The position numbers were made by a program, and so were the translations under genes. From Thermohalobaculum sp963700775 (GTDB taxonomy: Bacteria > Pseudomonadota > Alphaproteobacteria > Rhodobacterales > Rhodobacteraceae), in the NCBI GenBank assembly GCA_963700775.1, contig CAVOYU010000011.1, forward strand, positions 124,001 through 188,000: a DNA stretch of 64,000 bases. The letters are read 5' to 3'. Below are positions 8,894-16,919 of this stretch, piece after piece. Each line of letters opens with the position of its first letter. Within the stretch, counting starts at the first letter, position 1. Under the pieces are notes generated by a model that searched no databases, was not told the DNA's origin, and saw only the letters and a program-made list of their open reading frames with translations.

Positions 8894-10630
8894 ATGGAGC
8901 GCCGGCTCGCTGCCATCCTTGCTGCGGACGTGGTTGGCTACTCCAGGCTCGTCCAGGTTGACGAAGCCACGACGCTGCTCCGGCTCAAGTCGATCTGGAA
9001 CGAGGTGTTCGGAGCCCGCATCGCCGGGCATCGCGGCCGCATCTTCAAGATCATGGGAGACGGCGTTCTCGCCGAGTTCTCCAGCGTCGTCGACGCGGTG
9101 GAATGTGCCGCCGCGATCCAGCGCGACCTCCAGGAGCGCGCGGCCAGCGGCGACGGCCTTCCGATCGAGTTCCGCATCGGCGTGAATCTCGGGGACATCG
9201 TGATCGACGGCGACGACGTGCTCGGTGACGGGGTTAACCTCGCCGCCCGGCTGGAGGCCGCCGCGCCACCCGGCGGCATGCTGACCACGGACCACGTCCA
9301 CAGCCAGGTCCGCGGCAAGGTCGGCATCACCTTCGTCGATGCGGGTGAGGTCACGCTCAAGAGCTTCGATGCACCGCTGCGCGTCTGGCGCTGGCAGTCG
9401 GACACCCGGGCGCGCACGCGCGAAGCGCCCGGGCGCGAGCGCCTCTCCATCGCCGTGCTGCCCTTCAACAACATGTCCGCGGACCCGGAGCAGGAATTTC
9501 TCGCCGACGGGATCAGCGAGGACATAATCACCGGCCTCTCAAAGATCCGCTGGTTCATGGTGATCGCGCGAAATTCGACCTTCACCTACAAGGACAAGGC
9601 AGTGGACGTGAAGCGCGTGGCCGAGGAGCTCGGAGTGCGCTACGTGCTCGAGGGCAGCGTTCGCAAGTCCGGCAACCGGATCCGGGTGACGGCGCAGCTG
9701 ATCGACGCGACGACGGGCAGTCATGTGTGGGCCGAGCGCTACGACCGCGAACTGCACGATATCTTCGAGCTGCAGGACGAGATTACCCGCACCATCGTCG
9801 GCCGGGTCGAGCCGGAGATCGGCGCCGCCGAGCGCGAACGGATCGCCAGCCGCAGGACCGAAAGCCTCGACGCCTGGGAATGCTACCAGCGCGGCCTGCA
9901 CAATATGTGGAACTACGGGCGCACGGAGCACGAGAAGGCACTTGAACAGCTGACGCAGGCAACCAAGCTTGACCCCAATTTCTCCACCGCGTCCGCCTAT
10001 CTTGGCTACGCCTATTACGAGGGCGTGATCATGGGCTGGCCCGACGATCCCGACCACGATCTCGAACTGGGGAAGCAGGCTGCCCGCCAGGCCGTGCGAA
10101 TCGACAGCAAGGACCCGGTCGGCTACTTCGCCATCGGCCGCATCCAGATGATGCAGGGTGAGCACGACGCATCGATCGCCTCGCTCCGGAAGGCGATCGA
10201 CCTCAACCCCAGCTTCAGCCAGGCTTGGCATGGTCTCAGCATGGTCCTGACGCTCGCCGGCGAGCTCGACGAGGCGCGAGCCGCGGGTCTGGAGGTCGAG
10301 CGACTGAGCCCGCGCGATCCGATCCTCTGGGCGACGACCATCGTCCATGCGCTCGCCGACGTGCTCGACAACGACCCGGCCTCGGCGCTCGCCTGGGTGG
10401 AGAAGACGAAGCAGCTCCATCGCCACGCCGGCTACTGGGTTCCGGCCGTCACCGCCGCCGCAATGGCCCAGGCCGGGCGGATGGACGAGGCGCGAGCGGC
10501 GCTTGCCGAGGCGCGGCGTGAGCTGCCGAAGCTGTCGCTCGGCTATCTGGCCGATGCCCTGCCGACGCGACAGCCGGACGGACTGGCTCCCTATCTCGAT
10601 GCCTTGCGGGCAGCCGGTCTGCCGGAGTGA
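8894..10630 (+). CDS. class III adenylate/guanylate cyclase with TolB-like and TPR domains
   Basis: A 578-residue signalling protein. Residues 1-170 form a class III cyclase domain: the metal-binding strand AAILAADVVGYSRL, then KIMGDGVLAEF with the second aspartate, and GDGVNLAARLEA. Residues about 190-320 are a TolB-like segment (IAVLPFNNMSADPEQEFLADGISEDI, YVLEGSVRKSGNRIRVTAQLID). The C-terminal half contains tetratricopeptide repeats (YFAIGRIQMMQGEHDASIASLRKAI type). The ATG at 8894 has GGGGGA upstream and places the cyclase domain at the N-terminus. This architecture is abundant in alphaproteobacteria. No membrane helix is evident, so it is probably cytosolic. The stimulus is unknown. Confidence 0.9.
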   Translation: MERRLAAILAADVVGYSRLVQVDEATTLLRLKSIWNEVFGARIAGHRGRIFKIMGDGVLAEFSSVVDAVECAAAIQRDLQERAASGDGLPIEFRIGVNLGDIVIDGDDVLGDGVNLAARLEAAAPPGGMLTTDHVHSQVRGKVGITFVDAGEVTLKSFDAPLRVWRWQSDTRARTREAPGRERLSIAVLPFNNMSADPEQEFLADGISEDIITGLSKIRWFMVIARNSTFTYKDKAVDVKRVAEELGVRYVLEGSVRKSGNRIRVTAQLIDATTGSHVWAERYDRELHDIFELQDEITRTIVGRVEPEIGAAERERIASRRTESLDAWECYQRGLHNMWNYGRTEHEKALEQLTQATKLDPNFSTASAYLGYAYYEGVIMGWPDDPDHDLELGKQAARQAVRIDSKDPVGYFAIGRIQMMQGEHDASIASLRKAIDLNPSFSQAWHGLSMVLTLAGELDEARAAGLEVERLSPRDPILWATTIVHALADVLDNDPASALAWVEKTKQLHRHAGYWVPAVTAAAMAQAGRMDEARAALAEARRELPKLSLGYLADALPTRQPDGLAPYLDALRAAGLPE

Positions 10631-10648
10631 GCCCGGCGCGGCGCGCGA

Positions 10649-11950
10649 CTAATCGCCCGCCGGGTCGCGGCGGATCGTGATATCGCGGCGCGGAAACGGT
10701 ATATCGACCCCGTTCGCTTTCAGCGCATCCCAGAGCGCCAGGTAAACCCCGCCGCGCACATTGGTCAGGCCGCCGGTCGGATCCCGGATCCAGAAACGCA
10801 GAATGAAGTCGATCGAGCTCTCGCCGAAGCCCGTGATGTGACAGACGGGCGCCGGGTTCGGCACCACCCGGGCGACCCCGGAAGCGGCCTCGACTGCCAT
10901 CTTGCGGACCGCATGGGGGTCGGATGAGTAGCTGACGCCGAAGAAGATATCCAGCCGCACGAGTTCGCTGGAGTGGGTCCAGTTGACCACCTGGCCGGTG
11001 ATCAGGTCCTCGTTCGGGATCAGGTACTCGCGCCCGTCTCGCGTCACCACCGAGACGTAGCGGGCGCCGAGTTCGTTGATCCAGCCGAAGGTGTCTCCGA
11101 GCGAGATCACGTCGCCGGGCTTGATCGACTTGTCGACCAGCAGGATCACGCCGCTCACCAGGTTCGACACGATCTTCTGCAGGCCGAAACCGAGGCCGAG
11201 GCCGACCGCACCGGAGAAGATCGTGAGGCTGGTCAGGTCGAAGCCGATCGACTGCAGCCCGATCACCACTGCGGCGCCGTAGACCAGCAACCGGAACAGC
11301 TTGTCGGTGAGCACCTTCATCGAGGGCGACATGTCCTCGATGCTCTCGATCCGGCGCTGCAGCAGGCCGCTGCTCCAGCTTGCGAGCGTGATCAGGATCG
11401 CGAGCGTGATCGCCGCCTTCACGATCAGCAGGAGTGACAGGTGCACGCCACCGAACTGGATCGCGATCCGGTCGAGCACGTCGGTCGCATGGGTCATCAG
11501 GCCCAGGATGTAGACCGTCACGATCGCCCAGGCGCTCCAGGCCGCGATCGTGCGCAGGAAGCGGTTCCGGATGAAGCGCGAGGTGATCGAGACGAACACC
11601 CATGCGGTTGCCAGACTGGCGATCAGAGCAATGATATGGCTGCGGCTCGGCCACGTGTTGACGCGGATGGTGAATACTGCCGCCCAGGCCAGGGCGATGA
11701 AAATGAGCGCACGGATATGCCGCGAGATGAGCACGAGGAACCGGAGCCGCGCCCGGGGGACGCTCTCCAGCCCGCGCATCCACTCCTCCATCCGCGGCTC
11801 CAGGCGCCGGTCGGCGAGGTGGGCGGCCAGAAAGGCAATGACCAGGATCGCAAACTGGTAAAGCCGCCAAGGCTGGACGAAGCCGGTCAGCGCGTTCTGG
11901 GTCGCGATCCAGAGTTGGTTCAGTTCGCTCGGCAGCGCGCTCGCATCCAT
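10649..11950 (-). CDS. MscS family mechanosensitive ion channel
   Basis: A 433-residue small-conductance mechanosensitive channel homologue that would release solutes on hypo-osmotic shock. Several hydrophobic helices occupy residues 20-200. The pore-lining helix and beta domain follow: TIFSGAVGLGLGFGLQKIVSN (Gly/Ala-rich TM3), then SGVILLVDKSIKPGDVISLGD and the C-terminal alpha/beta cage with FWIRDPTGGLTNVRGGVYLAL. It is longer than E. coli MscS (286), with extra N-terminal helices as in many alphaproteobacterial MscS-like proteins. It converges with the cyclase gene 18 bases away. Confidence 0.91.
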   Translation of the reverse strand: MDASALPSELNQLWIATQNALTGFVQPWRLYQFAILVIAFLAAHLADRRLEPRMEEWMRGLESVPRARLRFLVLISRHIRALIFIALAWAAVFTIRVNTWPSRSHIIALIASLATAWVFVSITSRFIRNRFLRTIAAWSAWAIVTVYILGLMTHATDVLDRIAIQFGGVHLSLLLIVKAAITLAILITLASWSSGLLQRRIESIEDMSPSMKVLTDKLFRLLVYGAAVVIGLQSIGFDLTSLTIFSGAVGLGLGFGLQKIVSNLVSGVILLVDKSIKPGDVISLGDTFGWINELGARYVSVVTRDGREYLIPNEDLITGQVVNWTHSSELVRLDIFFGVSYSSDPHAVRKMAVEAASGVARVVPNPAPVCHITGFGESSIDFILRFWIRDPTGGLTNVRGGVYLALWDALKANGVDIPFPRRDITIRRDPAGD

Positions 11951-12126
11951 CAGCAGCTCACCTCGACATCACGCGGCTGCCGAAACGGCGACGTTCGGCG
12001 CGGCTGCATCGCGCCCACGCTACTCCCCGACCTCCGGACCCTGCATCTATCTACCCTATTTGAACAATTGCGCCGAGTGAAACACTGCGAGCGGGTACCG
12101 GCGCGGCGACATCCGGCGGAGGCGAT

Positions 12127-12203
12127 TGGTGGCGGGGGTGGGGATCGAACCCACGACCTCAGGATTATGAGTCCTGCGCTCTAACCAGCTGAGCTACCCA
12201 GCC
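12127..12203 (-). tRNA. tRNA-Met (anticodon CAT)
   Basis: Read on the minus strand, the 77 bases fold as a cloverleaf with encoded CCA: D arm GCTC/GAGC, anticodon arm CAGGA-CTCATAA-TCCTG, T arm GTGGG-TTCGATC-CCCAC. The anticodon is CAT. The acceptor halves GGCTGGG and CCCCGCC pair except for a U4:C69 mismatch. CAT can also belong to tRNA-Ile2 (modified to lysidine); the GGC start and D-loop AGCTGGTTA favour elongator Met. It lacks the C1:A72 mismatch of initiator tRNA. Confidence 0.9.
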
Positions 12204-12263
12204 ACGGCTGCGCCTTGTAAGCACGGGTCCCGGTCGCGTCAAGCAGGCTGCCGACCACCCCGA

Positions 12264-13310
12264 TCATATGCTGCGGGCCAGGAGGTCGATCCAGTTCCGG
12301 TAGCAGATCTTCTCGATCAGCGCCTCGCCGTAGCCCGCCTGGCGCATCGCCGCGACGAGGCGCGGCAGACCGGTCACGTCGCGGATCTCGATCGGCAAGG
12401 TGCAACCGTCGAAATCCGAGCCCAGAGCCACTCCTTCCTCGCCGAGATGCTCGACCAGATGATCGAGATGGCGAAGCATGGTCGCGATCGGGGTATCCGC
12501 GTCGTCGGCACAGTCGGCGCGCAGGAAGCCGACATTGAAATTCAACCCCACAACGCCGGCGGACTCGCGCACCGCCTTCAACTGGTCGTCGGTCAGATTG
12601 CGCGGGCAGTCCGACAGCGCGCGGGCATTCGAGTGGGTCGCGACCAGCGGCTTCTCCGATATCCGCGCCACATCCCAGAAGCCCCCGATGTTGAGATGCG
12701 AGAGATCGACCATGATTCCGAGCGCCCCGCACTCACGAACCAGCGCCTTGCCTGCATCCGTCAGCCCGGCATCCGGGTCGTGCGGCTCGCCCGCGTAGAT
12801 CGGCGCACCGTGGCCGAAGGCGTTCGGCCGCGACCAGACCAGACCAAGCGAACGCAGGCCGGCGGCATGAAGGATCTCAAGCGCATCGAGACCGGTGTCG
12901 ATGCACTCGGCTCCCTCGACATGCGGCAGGATCGCGAGGCGCTCCCGCGCCCGCGCATCCTCGATATCGGCGGCCGATGCGCAGAGCGCAAGGTCATCCG
13001 GCAACTCGGCCGCGAGCCGGCGCATGCGTGCGAACATGGAGAGGGTCAGGTCCAGCGCCGCCTGACGATCGACCTGGGCGTAGCGGCGCGAGTTGGTGCG
13101 GTCGAAGGCGACGAACTCGCCGTTCTGGATGTTCGGTGTGAACATCGCGAAGAAGCCGCCGGCCAAACCCGAAGCACGGGCCCGTGGCAGATCGATATCG
13201 AGTTCGACCGCGCCGCCGGCAAAGTCCAGTGGGGAGCCGTTCCGCGCGGCGCGCTCGAGCTTCAGGATGGTGTCGTTGTGCCCGTCAAAGACCTGAACCG
13301 TACCACTCAT
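12264..13310 (-). CDS. membrane dipeptidase (peptidase family M19)
   Basis: A 348-residue zinc dipeptidase of the renal dipeptidase family, which cleaves dipeptides including those with a D-residue at the C-terminus. Metal and active-site motifs are visible: FDGHNDT (His-x-Asp) near residue 10, the bridging glutamate in HVEGAECID near 128, VDLSHLN near 210, THSNARALSDCPRNLTDDQ near 237-255, and GSDFDG near 310. It lies 3 bases after the last ABC transporter gene, so it is the final gene of a peptide import operon. That context suggests it hydrolyses the imported peptides. There is no signal peptide, so it acts in the cytosol. Confidence 0.93.
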   Translation of the reverse strand: MSGTVQVFDGHNDTILKLERAARNGSPLDFAGGAVELDIDLPRARASGLAGGFFAMFTPNIQNGEFVAFDRTNSRRYAQVDRQAALDLTLSMFARMRRLAAELPDDLALCASAADIEDARARERLAILPHVEGAECIDTGLDALEILHAAGLRSLGLVWSRPNAFGHGAPIYAGEPHDPDAGLTDAGKALVRECGALGIMVDLSHLNIGGFWDVARISEKPLVATHSNARALSDCPRNLTDDQLKAVRESAGVVGLNFNVGFLRADCADDADTPIATMLRHLDHLVEHLGEEGVALGSDFDGCTLPIEIRDVTGLPRLVAAMRQAGYGEALIEKICYRNWIDLLARSI

Positions 13311-13313
13311 GAT

Positions 13314-14087
13314 TCACTCCGCTTCCTCGGGCACATAGCCCATGCTCGCGCGCAGCAGACGGCGCGTATAGTCCTGCCGAGGCTCCATCCGCCGCATCGC
13401 TTCGACATCGAGCGTCTCGACGATCCTGCCGCCCTGCATCACCGCGATCTGCTGGCACATATGCGCGACGACCGCCAGGTCGTGGCTCACCAGCAGGAAG
13501 GTCAGCCCGCGCTGGGCGCGCAGGTCGGCGAGCAGGTTCAGCACCTCGGCCTGGACCGAGACGTCGAGCGCCGAGGTCGGCTCGTCGAGCAGCAGGATCT
13601 CGGGCTCGAGCATCAGCGCGCGCGCGATCGCCACGCGCTGGCGCTGGCCGCCCGAGAGCTGATGCGGATAGCGGAACCGGAAAGACGTGCCGAGGCCGAC
13701 GGCGGCGAGGCCATGGTCGATCCGCTCCTCGATCCGGTCGAAGCCATGCAGCACCAGCGGCTCGGAAAGCGTTCGGTCGACCGTGTGCCGCGGGTGGAGC
13801 GAGGCATAAGGATCCTGGAACACCATCTGGACCGTGCGGTAGAAGCCGCGCTCGCGGCTGTGGCCAAGCTCAGCGCCGTTGATCGCGATGCCGCCGGTCC
13901 AGTCGCCGATCAGCCCGGCGATGGCGCGCAGGACCGTCGACTTGCCTGAGCCGGACTCGCCCACCAGCCCGAAGGACGCGCCCTTTGCCACCCGGAATGT
14001 CGCGCGGTCCACGGCGAGGTTGTGGGCCGTGCCCTCGCCGAAGGCGACCGAGAGCCCTTTGACGGAGATGGCGTCAGGCGAAGGCAT
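13314..14087 (-). CDS. ABC transporter ATP-binding protein, peptide/nickel type (DppF-like)
   Basis: A 257-residue ATPase subunit of the oligopeptide/dipeptide importer. It shows Walker A GLVGESGSGKST near residue 40, Q-loop VFQDPYASLHPRHTV near 90, signature LSGGQRQRVAIARAL near 145, Walker B EILLLDEPTSALDVSVQ, and the H-loop LLVSHDLAVV. The C-terminus carries the extension typical of Opp/Dpp ATPases. Its start overlaps the preceding ATPase gene by 14 bases. It is the second of two ATPases and would form the heterodimer that drives the two permeases. Confidence 0.93.
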   Translation of the reverse strand: MPSPDAISVKGLSVAFGEGTAHNLAVDRATFRVAKGASFGLVGESGSGKSTVLRAIAGLIGDWTGGIAINGAELGHSRERGFYRTVQMVFQDPYASLHPRHTVDRTLSEPLVLHGFDRIEERIDHGLAAVGLGTSFRFRYPHQLSGGQRQRVAIARALMLEPEILLLDEPTSALDVSVQAEVLNLLADLRAQRGLTFLLVSHDLAVVAHMCQQIAVMQGGRIVETLDVEAMRRMEPRQDYTRRLLRASMGYVPEEAE

Positions 14088-14934
14088 CGACGCTCGGCTC
14101 CTCCAGCCAGGCCGGGTCGCGCTTCATCACCTCGAGCCGATGCGCCGGCTGGTCGAGGCGGGGCAGCGAGTTCAGCAGCGCCCGGGTATAGGGGTGCTTC
14201 GCCTCGTGCAGCGCGTCTGCCGGGCAGGTCTCGACGATCCGGCCGCCATACATGATCAGCACCCGGTCGCAGAAGGTGGCGACGAGGTTCAGGTCGTGGC
14301 TGATGAAGATCAGCCCCATGCCCCGTTCGCGCACCAGCCGGTCCATGATCTGCAAGACGCTCATCTGCACGGTGACGTCGAGCGCCGAGGTCGGCTCGTC
14401 GGCGATCAGCAGCGCCGGGTCGGGCGCCAGCATCATGGCGATCATGATGCGCTGGCCCATACCGCCCGAGACTTCGTGAGGGTAGAGCCTGGCCACCCGC
14501 TCCGGTGCCCGGATCTGCACCGCCTCCAGCATTTCGATCATGCGCGCCCGCGCCTCGCCCTTCGGCGCGTCGGTGTGCAGGCGATACGACTCCATGATCT
14601 GGTCACCGACGGTCATCACCGGGTTCAGCGAGAATTTCGGGTCCTGCATGACCATCGAGATCTTCTCGCCCCGGACCTGGCGCATTTCGCGCTCGGAAAG
14701 GGTCTGGAGCTCGGTGCCCTCGAACTCGATCCGCCGCGCCACGGACTCGCCCGGAGGCCGCACCAGGCGCAGGATCGAGCGCCCGGTCAGGGATTTCCCG
14801 GAGCCGGATTCGCCCACGATCCCGACCCGCTCGCGACCGACCGAGAAGGAAATACCCCGCACCGCCTCGACCACGCCACCACCACGCTTGGGGAACCGGA
14901 CCCACAGATCCTCGACGCGCAGCATCTCGCTCAC
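14074..14934 (-). CDS. ABC transporter ATP-binding protein, peptide/nickel type (DppD-like)
   Basis: A roughly 286-residue ATPase of the same importer. Walker A is GIVGESGSGKSLTGRSI, the Q-loop is VMQDPKFSLNPVMTV, the signature is VSGGMGQRIMIAMML, Walker B is ALLIADEPTSALDVTVQ and the H-loop is IFISHDLNLVA. The GTG at 14934 overlaps the permease stop as GTGA and is taken as the start; the ATG at 14925 is an alternative. The C-terminal HPYTRALLNSLPRLD segment is the conserved Opp/Dpp region. Confidence 0.92.
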   Translation of the reverse strand: MSEMLRVEDLWVRFPKRGGGVVEAVRGISFSVGRERVGIVGESGSGKSLTGRSILRLVRPPGESVARRIEFEGTELQTLSEREMRQVRGEKISMVMQDPKFSLNPVMTVGDQIMESYRLHTDAPKGEARARMIEMLEAVQIRAPERVARLYPHEVSGGMGQRIMIAMMLAPDPALLIADEPTSALDVTVQMSVLQIMDRLVRERGMGLIFISHDLNLVATFCDRVLIMYGGRIVETCPADALHEAKHPYTRALLNSLPRLDQPAHRLEVMKRDPAWLEEPSVDAFA

Positions 14935-15857
14935 CGGCTGGCTCGCTTCGGATCCAGAACATCGCGCAGTCCATCGCCCAGTAGATTGAAGCCCAGAGAG
15001 ACGATGAAGATCGCCATCCCCGGCATCGTCGCAACCCACCACTGGTCAAGGATGTAGCGCCGCCCGGCAGAGATCATCGCGCCCCATTCGGGCAGCGGCG
15101 GTTGGGCACCGAGGCCGAGGAATCCGAGCCCGGCGGCGGTCAGGATGACGCCGGCCATGTCGAGCGTCATCCGGATGATGATCGACGAGATGCAGAGCGG
15201 CCAGATGTGCCCGGTGATGATGCGCAGCGCCCCCGCTCCCTGGAGCTGGATCGCGGCGATGTAGTCCGCCTTGCGGATGGTCAGGGTCTCGGCACGGGCG
15301 ATGCGGGCATAGGGAGGCCAGGCAGTGAGCGTGATCGCCAGGATCGCATTCTCGATCCCGGCGCCAAGCGCCGCGACGAATGCCAGCGCCAGCACCAGCC
15401 GCGGGAAGGCAAGGAAGATGTCGGTGATCCGCATGAGCACGAGGTCGACCCAGCCGCCCATGTATCCAGCCGCCGTTCCGACCAGGAGCCCGATCACCGG
15501 CGCGGTGACGGCCACCAGGGTGACGATCAGCAACGTCACCTTCGAGCCGTATACGATGCGGCTGTATATGTCGCGACCGAGATCGTCGGAGCCGAGGAGG
15601 AAGCCATTCTGGCCCGGCGGCGACAGCCGCCCGGCAAGGTCCTGCGCCACCGGATCATGGGTCGCGATCCAAGGTGCGGCAGCGGCCATGAGCAACAGCC
15701 CGACAATGATCAAGAATCCCAGCAATGCCAGCGGGTTTGATCTGAATACCGTCCATCCGAGATAGGCCTGTGCCAGCCGCGCCTGCCGCCGCGAGCGCGG
15801 CACATCGGTGGTCAGCCAGGCACGCCAGGATTCGCGCTCCGAGGTTGCTTCGCTCAT
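14931..15857 (-). CDS. ABC transporter permease, DppC-like
   Basis: A 308-residue inner-membrane permease. After a cytosolic N-terminal segment and first helix (LALLGFLIIVGLLLMAAAAPWIA), the DppC-type loop HDPVAQDLAGRLSPP and GTDDLGRD-like LGSDDLGRDIYSRIVYGSK follow, then five helices and the EAA cytoplasmic loop around ARAETLTIRKADYIAAIQ. The ATG at 15857 overlaps the stop of the upstream permease by four bases (ATGA); a longer in-frame start is not supported. It pairs with the DppB-like permease to form the translocation channel. Confidence 0.92.
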   Translation of the reverse strand: MSEATSERESWRAWLTTDVPRSRRQARLAQAYLGWTVFRSNPLALLGFLIIVGLLLMAAAAPWIATHDPVAQDLAGRLSPPGQNGFLLGSDDLGRDIYSRIVYGSKVTLLIVTLVAVTAPVIGLLVGTAAGYMGGWVDLVLMRITDIFLAFPRLVLALAFVAALGAGIENAILAITLTAWPPYARIARAETLTIRKADYIAAIQLQGAGALRIITGHIWPLCISSIIIRMTLDMAGVILTAAGLGFLGLGAQPPLPEWGAMISAGRRYILDQWWVATMPGMAIFIVSLGFNLLGDGLRDVLDPKRASR

Positions 15858-16915
15858 CGGGCCCTCGGATCGACCAGCTTGTAGAGGATATCGGACAGCA
15901 TGTTGAGCCCGACAAAGCAAAGACCGACGACCACGGTTCCACCCAGAACCGCGCTCATGTCGGCAGAGAGCAGCGCGATGGTGATGTATTGTCCGAGACC
16001 CGGCCAGGCGAAGATCGTCTCGGTCAGCACCGATCCCTCCAGCAGGTTGGCGTATGAAAGTGCGATCACCGTGATCAGGGGGATCAGCACGTTGCCGAGT
16101 GCATGGCGCCAGATCACTCCGCGCTCGCTCAGTCCCTTCACCCGGGCAGTCACCACATATTCCTTGCCCAGCTCCTCCAGCATGAAGCTGCGGGTCATGC
16201 GGCTGATATAGGCCATCGAGTAGTAGCCGAGGATCGAGGCGGGCAGGATGATGTGACTGACCGCGTTCCAGAAGATCGTCATGTCTCCGGCGATCAAGCT
16301 GTCGATCAGGATCATGCCTGTCACCCGCGGGACGATGTCCTCGTAGAAGATGTCGAGCCGCCCGGGGCCGCTCACCCAGTCGAGGTTGGCGTAGAAGATC
16401 AGGAGGCCAATCAGCCCGATCCAGAACACAGGCATCGAATAGCCGAAGAGCCCGAAGACCCGTACCAGGTGATCCGGAAGCCGCCCCTGGTTGACCGCTG
16501 CCATCACACCCATCGGCACACCGAAGATGACCCCGACCAGCGTACCGAGCGTCGCGAGCTCCAGCGTCGCCGGGAAGACGCGCGCGATGTCCTCGGATAC
16601 CGGCCGTGCGGTCAGCAGCGAGGTGCCAAGATCCCCCGTCAGAACATCCCGGATGTAGAGCGCGAATTGCACCAGGATCGGCTTGTCGAGCCCCATCTCG
16701 TGATAGACGCGCTCGTAGACCTCGTGGCTGGCCCGCTCGCCAACCACCGCCAGCACCGGGTCGATCGGCATCACCCGGCCGATGACGAATGTCACCAACA
16801 ACAGACCCAGCATGGTGATCGCCAGCGAGAAGACGGCCGTGGCAAGCCCCTTCAGCCGACGCAAGAGCGGCGCGGATGGTCCGCGCCGCTCCGTCTCTGT
16901 GATGGCGTCCGCCAT
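15854..16915 (-). CDS. ABC transporter permease, DppB-like
   Basis: A 353-residue permease of the peptide/nickel class, with six predicted helices. The first is ATAVFSLAITMLGLLLVTFVIG, followed by the DPVLAVVGERASHEVYERVYHEMGLDKP periplasmic segment characteristic of DppB. The EAA loop is SRMTRSFMLEELGKEYVVTARVKGLSERGVIWRHAL-like. The region ETIFAWPGLGQ near residue 290 is a family marker. It begins 4 bases after the binding-protein gene and overlaps the DppC-like gene. Confidence 0.93.
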   Translation of the reverse strand: MADAITETERRGPSAPLLRRLKGLATAVFSLAITMLGLLLVTFVIGRVMPIDPVLAVVGERASHEVYERVYHEMGLDKPILVQFALYIRDVLTGDLGTSLLTARPVSEDIARVFPATLELATLGTLVGVIFGVPMGVMAAVNQGRLPDHLVRVFGLFGYSMPVFWIGLIGLLIFYANLDWVSGPGRLDIFYEDIVPRVTGMILIDSLIAGDMTIFWNAVSHIILPASILGYYSMAYISRMTRSFMLEELGKEYVVTARVKGLSERGVIWRHALGNVLIPLITVIALSYANLLEGSVLTETIFAWPGLGQYITIALLSADMSAVLGGTVVVGLCFVGLNMLSDILYKLVDPRAR

Positions 16916-16919
16916 GCTC

